A DNA stretch of 11,197 nucleotides, from positions 1 to 11,197 of the forward strand of contig JBLIDB010000164.1 in NCBI GenBank assembly GCA_047634015.1, written 5' to 3'. Below are positions 6,095-11,197 of this stretch, piece after piece. A program made the translations under genes and the position numbers. This stretch comes from JAJRXG01 sp047634015 (lineage in GTDB: Bacteria; Bacteroidota; Bacteroidia; Chitinophagales; Saprospiraceae). Under the pieces are notes generated by a model. It saw only the letters and a program-made list of their open reading frames with translations, ran no database searches and was not told the DNA's origin. The number at the start of each line of letters is the position of its first letter. Position 1 is the stretch's first letter.

Positions 6095-6895
6095 CTAAAT
6101 AAAACCGTCTCCATCCAATAGGTTGCCGAGTCCTCCTAATACACTTCCTTCTCCTTTTCCTCCTCCACCATAACCCTTGGCATTCCTAAGGATTCGATCT
6201 GCTAATCTGCTTATGGGTAGGGTCTGGATCCATACTTTTCCTGGTCCTATAAGACTGGCGAAGAACAAGCCTTCACCACCGAAGATGCTATTCTTGATCC
6301 CGCCAACAAATTCTATATCGTAATCTACTTCTTCAGTGAAGCCAACGAGGCAACCTGTATCTACTCTTAAATGTTCTCCCGGAGCAAGATTCTTTTCAAC
6401 GATATATCCACCTGCATGTAAGAATGCCATCCCATCTCCTTCTATTTTCTGCATGATAAACCCTTCACCACCGAAGAAACCTCTGCCCATCTTCTTGGAG
6501 AACTCTATGCCTACTGTAACCCCCTTTGCAGCACATAAGAAGGCGTCTTTCTGACAGATGACTTTATTGCCATATTGCATGAGATCTATAGGAATGATCT
6601 TACCAGGATATGGAGAAGCGAATGATACTTTGGCTTTACCAGATCCTCGATGTGTAAATGCCGTCATAAAGAGTTTCTCACCTGTCAGAAGTCGTTTTCC
6701 AGCACCAAATAATTTGCCCATTAGACCTTTATCTTGTCCACCTCCATCTCCGAAAATGGTCTTCATCTCTATATCTTCATCCATCATCAGAAATCCTCCG
6801 GGTTCGGCGATGACCGTTTCATCAGGATCTAATTCGATTTCTACAAATTGCATCTCTTCGCCGAAGATCTCAAAATCGATTTCATGTGTTTCCAT
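6095..6895 (-). CDS. AIM24/TIGR00266 family protein (TRAP-like beta fold), function unknown
   Basis: A 266-residue soluble protein with no signal peptide. It matches the TIGR00266/AIM24 (DUF124) family, whose fold resembles the TRAP RNA-binding protein. Conserved stretches are EPGGFLMMDEDIEM (31-44), GEKLFMTAFTHRGSGKAKVSFA (72-93), FFGGEGFIMQKIEGDGMAFLHAGG (140-163), the LAPGEHLRVDTGCLVGF region (170-186) and IFGGEGLFFASLIGPGKVWIQT (204-225). The FGGEG core at 141-145 and 205-209 shows the internal beta repeat of the family. The C-terminus (241-266) is a glycine-rich tail ending DGDGF, with the last basic helix SRLADRIL just before it; such tails are common in bacterial members. The mitochondrial homologue Aim24 affects inner-membrane organisation, but the bacterial role is not known to me. 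The gene is alone on its strand and faces rpsU; its upstream gap is shared with mfd, which is divergent. Confidence 0.9.
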   Translation of the reverse strand: METHEIDFEIFGEEMQFVEIELDPDETVIAEPGGFLMMDEDIEMKTIFGDGGGQDKGLMGKLFGAGKRLLTGEKLFMTAFTHRGSGKAKVSFASPYPGKIIPIDLMQYGNKVICQKDAFLCAAKGVTVGIEFSKKMGRGFFGGEGFIMQKIEGDGMAFLHAGGYIVEKNLAPGEHLRVDTGCLVGFTEEVDYDIEFVGGIKNSIFGGEGLFFASLIGPGKVWIQTLPISRLADRILRNAKGYGGGGKGEGSVLGGLGNLLDGDGFI

Positions 6896-6996
6896 ACTAT
6901 TTTGTTGATTTGATTGATGAGTATAATACGAAAATCAATTTGTAATAGAGCTCATTATTCGATGAAGGAAACAGAATATCCGATCACTATTGTTGA

Positions 6997-7094
6997 GTCT
7001 AATATGGCGAAACGGTCAGAGACCGGTCGCTCAAGTCGCATTCTTATGATAAAAAGTTCTCGAGCTTTTGAAAAAGCAATTTCATGAGAAAAAT
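6997..7094. repeat. 98-bp direct repeat, copy A
   Basis: It aligns end to end with 7185-7282 at roughly 85% identity, with one offsetting pair of single-base indels. The most conserved part (7013-7050) includes the hairpin GCGA...CGGTC-AGA-GACCG...TCGC at 7007-7030, identical in its core in both copies. The two copies differ mainly in their right half. Confidence 0.9.
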
Positions 7095-7184
7095 CCCGAA
7101 CCCTAAGGCAGAAAACATTTAAATTAGAAACAGGTCTCCTGAGCTCTTTTCGGTAAGCAGGCTCCCAGATCTATTTGCGGAATA

Positions 7185-7282
7185 GTCCAATATCGCGAAG
7201 CGGTCAGAGACCGGTCGCTTAAGTCGCATTCTTACGATAAAAACTTCTCACACTATTGTAAAAAGCAACTTTATGGAAAAAT
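7185..7282. repeat. 98-bp direct repeat, copy B
   Basis: This is the second copy of the element at 6997-7094, with its hairpin at 7195-7218. It lies 126 bp before the mfd start. One frame stays open through this copy and to about 7328, and a shorter equivalent frame exists in copy A (shared peptide VRDRSLKSHSYDK). It lacks a start codon and does not resemble any protein family I know. Confidence 0.9.
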
Positions 7283-7395
7283 TCTCTTGACCTCTTTTCT
7301 GTATCGTAGGCACACTGACCTCTTTTGATATCCAAAATTTATCGATTTGAACAATTGTTGGTCCATATAGCTTTATGCATAATTAGGGTTAAAAG

Positions 7396-7403
7396 TATAT
7401 TTG
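7396..7403 (+). promoter_or_regulatory. Candidate -7 box (TATATTTG) directly before mfd
   Basis: TATATTTG fits TAnnTTTG exactly and ends five nt before the GTG chosen as the mfd start. Transcription from it would begin at or within a few bases of that codon. No TTG is present at a standard -33 distance, although a TTT at 7372-7374 lies 21 nt upstream. Confidence 0.45.
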
Positions 7404-7408
7404 CACTC

Positions 7409-10400
7409 GTGGATAATTTGCAGCGCCTTATAGAGGCCTATGGAGGAGATACTCGACTTCGAGAAATGAGTGACTTTATTGCCAATTCGGAGCAAGCAAG
7501 TCGCATAGTAGCTACTGGATTAGTAGGGGCGCAGGAATGCTTTGCCCTATTGGGACTTCAACAACTCGGTATACAGAATCATGTCTTTATCGCACTTGAC
7601 AAAGAAGATGCCGCATATCTCCAAAATGCTCTCGATAATCTTAATACAGAAAGACCGATCTCGCTTTTCCCAGATTCGTTTAAGCGCCCATTACAATATG
7701 ATCAGATAGATGCGCACAATGTTCTTCAGCGTACAGAGGCGATTAACAGACTTAGCCTCAATGCCAAAGGAGGAGAAATCGTCATTACATATCCTGAAGC
7801 CATCTTTGAAAAGGTTGTAGATCCTCAGCTCATCCGAGATAAGCGAATTGATATAGAGGTCGGGGAGTCGCTGGATTTCGAGACGATTACAGAAGTGCTT
7901 GTAGAGTATGGTTTTGACAGGGTAGACTTCGTATATGAGCCAGGACAATTCGCCATAAGAGGGGGAATTGTAGATATATTCTCTTATGGAAATGAATATC
8001 CGTATCGGATTGAGCTTTTCGATGATGAGATAGAGAGTATAAGGATGTTCAATCCTGGAACCCAACTATCCATACGAACGATCTCGAAAGTTGCTATAAT
8101 ACCGAATATAACAGGGCAGTTTTCAAGCGATGATAAAGTACCATTATTTGAAGTTTTTCCAGAGGATACTTTGGTATGGATTAGGGACACGGATCATATG
8201 CTGGATCGCTTGCAAGCTTGTTTTGATAAGGCGGAGAAATTTGCAGAAGATGTTGAGATTCTGGAGCGTAGTGAGTTACGGGAGATATTCAAAGATCGCG
8301 CATTCATCTACCCACAGGAAGTCTTGAATCATATCGATCAACGGTCTATTGTGTTTTTAACAAGATCAGAATCCGTTGGTCAGTATGATAAGACAATAGA
8401 CTTTGGCGGAAAGCCACAACCTAATTTCAATAGGAGTTTCGAATTATTAATCGAAGATCTGCAAGCCAATGAAGCTGCGGGGATAGAGAATTACATATTC
8501 ACGGATAGTAGTAAGCAGATAGAGCGATTCTATAGCATATTTGAAGATCTCGAAGTGAAGGTTAAGTTCAATGCTATTACCAAGGCAATACACAAAGGAT
8601 TTAAAGATGAAAATCGAAAAGTAGCATGCTATACTGATCATGAGGTCTTCCAACGTTTCCACCGTTATAAGGTAAGACAGGGATTCACACGTGATCAAGC
8701 GTTGAATCTGAAGATGATCAGAGAGTTAGTTCCTGGAGATTATGTCGTTCATATTGATCATGGTATAGGGAAGTACTCAGGTCTTGAGAAAATCAATATC
8801 AATGGTCATATTCAAGAATCCGTACGACTATTTTATCGTCAGAATGATATCCTTTATGTAAGCATTAACTCGCTACATAAAATAACCAAATATGTGGGTA
8901 AGGATGGAACCCCTCCTAAACTCGACAAAATCGGTGGAGATACTTGGAAAGCGCTAAAGAATAAAACAAAGAAAAAAGTAAAGGATATAGCCAAAGACCT
9001 TATTAAGCTTTACGCTAAAAGGAAGGCAGCTGAAGGATTCGCATGTGCTCCAGATGGATATTTGCAAAATGAGCTGGAGGCGTCATTTATATATGAGGAT
9101 ACTCCAGATCAATTGTCTTCTACTATTGCTGTCAAGGAAGATATGGAGCAAACCTATCCTATGGATCGCCTTATATGCGGAGATGTAGGATTTGGGAAAA
9201 CGGAAATTGCTATTCGTGCTGCATTTAAGGCAGTTGTCAATGGGAAGCAGGTGGCAATTCTTGTGCCGACGACCATACTTGCCTTACAACATAATAAGAC
9301 ATTTGGAGAACGGCTTAAAGACTTTCCAGTGACTGTAGATTATGTCAATCGATTTAAATCTACTGCAGAGAAAAATAAGACTTTTGAAAGAGCTGCTGAA
9401 GGCAAACTGGATATTCTTATAGGTACGCACGCATTGCTCAATAAAAAGGTAAAATTCAAAGATCTCGGTCTTCTAATTATCGATGAGGAGCAGAAATTTG
9501 GTGTGGTGGCTAAGGAAAAATTGAGAAGCCTAAAAGTCAATGTCGATACATTGACACTAACAGCAACACCGATCCCGAGGACATTGCAATTCTCACTTAT
9601 GAATGCGCGTGACCTCTCTATTATAAAGACCGCTCCACCCAATCGTCAACCGATCCATACTGAGCGTCGAGTATTCAATGATGAAATAATCAAGGAATCT
9701 ATATACTATGAGATTCATCGTGGAGGCCAGGTCTTCTTTGTCCATAATAGAGTGAAGTCCTTGCCAGATATTACTGCATTGGTGAAGCGACTATGTCCAG
9801 ATGTAGAAATCGCGATGGCTCATGGTCAGATGGAACCAAAACAACTGGAGAAGACGCTTGTAGATTTCATAAACCATAAGTATGATGTTCTTGTATGTAC
9901 CAATATTATAGAAACTGGTCTGGATATTTCGAATGCCAATACTATTATTATAAATAATGCACATCACTTTGGATTGAGTGATTTGCATCAGTTGAGAGGT
10001 CGTGTCGGCCGTTCTAATAAGAAGGCTTTCTGTTATTTATTTGCGCCTCCATTATCCGTACTGACTACCGAAGCGCGGAAGCGTCTAAAGACATTAGAAG
10101 AGTTTTCTGATTTGGGAAGTGGTTTTCATATTGCCATGAAAGATTTGGATATCCGAGGAGCGGGAAATCTGCTTGGTGCAGAGCAAAGCGGATTTATTGC
10201 AGATATCGGTTATGAGACCTACCAGCGCATTCTGGAAGAAGCTGTATTAGAACTCAAGGAGCATGATTTCAAAGAAGAATTTAGAGATGAACTCGAAAAG
10301 AATCATTCCTATGTAAGGGATGTAGAAATCGATACTGATATCGAGATGTTGATTCCCGACGCCTATATCAATAGTGTTCAGGAGCGGATGAACCTCTACA

Positions 10401-10807
10401 AAGAGATCGATCAAATAGAAGATGAAGATGGATTGATCGCATTTCGAAATTCACTGAAAGATAGATTTGGAGGAATACCAATTCAAGTTGATGAACTATT
10501 CAATGGATTGCGATTGCGATGGGTGTCAAAACGATTAGGATTTGAGAGAGTGTTACTGAAGAATAATGGACTGAGTTGTTTCTTTATTGCCAATCCGCAG
10601 TCTTCATTTTATGAGACGAAGATGTTTCAGGCATTGTTAGACTTTATCTCCACAGCAGGAGCTTTGATGGGCTTGAGTTTGAAACAAGGAAGGAGTTTTC
10701 TAATTATGAAGAAGCCGAGTGTCAAAAATCTTAAAGAAGCTCGGATCATATTAGAGCGCTTAGAGGAACAAGTACTGGAGAAATTGAAAGCATCAAGAAG
10801 TGAATAA
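7409..10807 (+). CDS. mfd: Transcription-repair coupling factor Mfd
   Basis: From the GTG at 7409 the protein has 1132 residues, close to E. coli Mfd (1148). Mfd is a DNA translocase that removes RNA polymerase stalled at lesions and recruits UvrA. Domains in order: a UvrB-like N-terminal module (about 1-340, including EPGQFAIRGGIVDIF and YRIELFDDEIESIR), the CarD-like polymerase-interacting domain from about 440 (LVPGDYVVHIDHGIGKYSG), and the superfamily 2 motor. The motor shows Walker A GDVGFGKTE (591-599), DEEQ (692-695), TATPIPRTLQ, and motif VI QLRGRVGRS (861-869). The TRG translocation motif follows (about 899-928, ending RGAGNLLGAEQSG), then the C-terminal TRCF domain (about 985-1090). 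The frame stays open to a TTG at 7325, but residues before 7409 are unlike Mfd, and VDNLQRLIEAYGGDTRLREM aligns with known N-termini. All motor motifs are intact. The gene is monocistronic and flanked by repeats on both sides. Confidence 0.97.
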   Translation: MDNLQRLIEAYGGDTRLREMSDFIANSEQASRIVATGLVGAQECFALLGLQQLGIQNHVFIALDKEDAAYLQNALDNLNTERPISLFPDSFKRPLQYDQIDAHNVLQRTEAINRLSLNAKGGEIVITYPEAIFEKVVDPQLIRDKRIDIEVGESLDFETITEVLVEYGFDRVDFVYEPGQFAIRGGIVDIFSYGNEYPYRIELFDDEIESIRMFNPGTQLSIRTISKVAIIPNITGQFSSDDKVPLFEVFPEDTLVWIRDTDHMLDRLQACFDKAEKFAEDVEILERSELREIFKDRAFIYPQEVLNHIDQRSIVFLTRSESVGQYDKTIDFGGKPQPNFNRSFELLIEDLQANEAAGIENYIFTDSSKQIERFYSIFEDLEVKVKFNAITKAIHKGFKDENRKVACYTDHEVFQRFHRYKVRQGFTRDQALNLKMIRELVPGDYVVHIDHGIGKYSGLEKININGHIQESVRLFYRQNDILYVSINSLHKITKYVGKDGTPPKLDKIGGDTWKALKNKTKKKVKDIAKDLIKLYAKRKAAEGFACAPDGYLQNELEASFIYEDTPDQLSSTIAVKEDMEQTYPMDRLICGDVGFGKTEIAIRAAFKAVVNGKQVAILVPTTILALQHNKTFGERLKDFPVTVDYVNRFKSTAEKNKTFERAAEGKLDILIGTHALLNKKVKFKDLGLLIIDEEQKFGVVAKEKLRSLKVNVDTLTLTATPIPRTLQFSLMNARDLSIIKTAPPNRQPIHTERRVFNDEIIKESIYYEIHRGGQVFFVHNRVKSLPDITALVKRLCPDVEIAMAHGQMEPKQLEKTLVDFINHKYDVLVCTNIIETGLDISNANTIIINNAHHFGLSDLHQLRGRVGRSNKKAFCYLFAPPLSVLTTEARKRLKTLEEFSDLGSGFHIAMKDLDIRGAGNLLGAEQSGFIADIGYETYQRILEEAVLELKEHDFKEEFRDELEKNHSYVRDVEIDTDIEMLIPDAYINSVQERMNLYKEIDQIEDEDGLIAFRNSLKDRFGGIPIQVDELFNGLRLRWVSKRLGFERVLLKNNGLSCFFIANPQSSFYETKMFQALLDFISTAGALMGLSLKQGRSFLIMKKPSVKNLKEARIILERLEEQVLEKLKASRSE

Positions 10808-10811
10808 AGAA

Positions 10812-10975
10812 TTGGACTGCTTGACGAGGACCTGCCTGCAGGTGGTAACTGCTTGATGGCCAAAGCGAAGCCCTTTTTTCTCTTCATAGTCGTAGCTATG
10901 GATGAACGAATGATCTCGACTGGTCGAGCCCAAAGGGCTCGAAATGAGGGAACCTCGAAGAGGGCGGGCTTGTAA
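10812..10975. repeat. Hairpin-rich REP-like intergenic element after mfd
   Basis: Just after the mfd stop lies a string of short inverted repeats: ACCTGC-CT-GCAGGT (10830-10843), CATAG-6nt-CTATG (10885-10900), CTCGAC-TG-GTCGAG (10915-10928), TCGAGCCC-AAA-GGGCTCGA (10924-10942) and GAGG-GAA-CCTC (10946-10956). The direct repeat actgcttga occurs at 10816-10824 and 10848-10856. The region is more GC-rich than the tail that follows. Open frames on the minus strand across it resemble spurious small proteins I recall from other Bacteroidota genomes, which suggests a dispersed repeat family; that is from memory and unchecked. A T-run at 10874-10879 after a weak GGC/GCC stem might also stop mfd transcription. 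The element is probably not a gene. Confidence 0.6.
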
Positions 10976-11197
10976 AAGTTGAAGAATGAGTCCACTCCAG
11001 AAAGTAGTCAAAATTGACATGGGACTAAATTTATAAAATTGAAAAGTACTGGATTTCATTTTTATAATATTTTGTAGTAGAAGCATTCAGTATGTACCAC
11101 AAGTGCAAAAGAAGTAAATAAGCTGCAAATTTAAAGTTTTTACCAACAATTAGAGTCATATTGACCCATAAGGTTGGCGAGATGAGATACCATTGGC
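10976..11197. other. AT-rich tail without a recognised gene
   Basis: No open frame with coding character, tRNA or rRNA is visible on either strand. A minus-strand TAAATTTG at 11126-11133 matches the -7 consensus but has no suitable gene after it. The next gene is presumably beyond the right edge. Confidence 0.5.

Larger units (their letters stand above)
6896..7408. other. Repeat-bearing intergenic region between the AIM24-family gene and mfd
   Basis: This divergent gap of about 510 bp holds two copies of a 98-bp repeat (listed separately) spaced 188 bp apart. It also has an 11-bp direct repeat, tgacctctttt, at 7288-7298 and 7316-7326, with a one-mismatch copy at 7140-7150. A 41-codon frame at 6962-7087 runs across the first repeat but looks like chance. 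The -7 box for mfd lies at the right end. Confidence 0.7.

Noticed and set aside
6090..6107. A CGGTT/AACCG stem between the convergent rpsU and AIM24-family genes as a shared terminator.
   Set aside because: The stem is only five base pairs with an 8-nt loop and no T-run on either strand; it also includes the stop codon of one gene.
6962..7087. A 41-codon plus-strand frame across repeat copy A.
   Set aside because: The frame is not kept in repeat copy B, where the open frame is a different one, so it is probably accidental.
7325..7408. A TTG at 7325 as the mfd start, adding 28 residues.
   Set aside because: The extra residues have no match to Mfd N-termini, and the TTG lies within a repeat motif upstream of the likely promoter box.
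10627..11086. Two long minus-strand open frames over the end of mfd and the downstream element.
   Set aside because: One overlaps mfd antisense, both run through a hairpin-rich repeat, and neither has conserved protein features; they look like products of the repeat.
11126..11133. A minus-strand TAAATTTG resembling a -7 box.
   Set aside because: The nearest TTG is only 13 nt upstream, and transcription would run antisense into the repeat and mfd with no gene to serve.

Overview
The window looks like ordinary chromosome from a member of the Bacteroidota, plausibly a Saprospira/Cytophaga-type relative. The evidence is AT-rich DNA, several matches to the Bacteroidota promoter consensus (TTG, about 17-23 nt, TAnnTTTG), few convincing Shine-Dalgarno sequences, and proteins of Bacteroidota type (ProA, bS21 and Mfd). 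The exact lineage cannot be fixed from this window.

Layout. The left edge (1-194, minus strand) holds the 5' end of an IS30-family transposase. It is followed by a perfect 44-bp palindrome (243-286) where the insertion-sequence tip is expected. Next come tspO (325-783, plus), a minus-strand pair of small membrane proteins with overlapping stop and start codons (853-1901), and a divergent MATE efflux transporter (2059-3438). A secreted protein of unknown function made of two repeated domains lies on the minus strand (3494-4240). A 290-bp AT-rich gap leads to proA (4531-5730), which has no proB beside it. rpsU (5895-6086) has a good promoter and a hairpin in its leader, and converges with an AIM24/TIGR00266-family gene (6095-6895). 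A gap of about 510 bp (6896-7408) carries two diverged copies of a 98-bp repeat and leads into mfd (7409-10807). mfd is followed by a hairpin-rich, REP-like element (about 10812-10975) and an AT-rich tail with no recognisable gene.

How the genes relate. Proline synthesis (proA), ribosome function (rpsU) and transcription-coupled repair (mfd) are housekeeping functions in separate transcription units. Only the membrane-protein pair at 853-1901 looks like an operon. I see no defence system, CRISPR array, toxin-antitoxin pair, rRNA or tRNA.

The points most worth a second look are non-coding: the palindrome at the insertion-sequence end, the repeats on both sides of mfd, the rpsU leader, and TTTG-type promoter motifs ending 3-5 nt before three start codons. 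The last pattern suggests leaderless or nearly leaderless transcripts.
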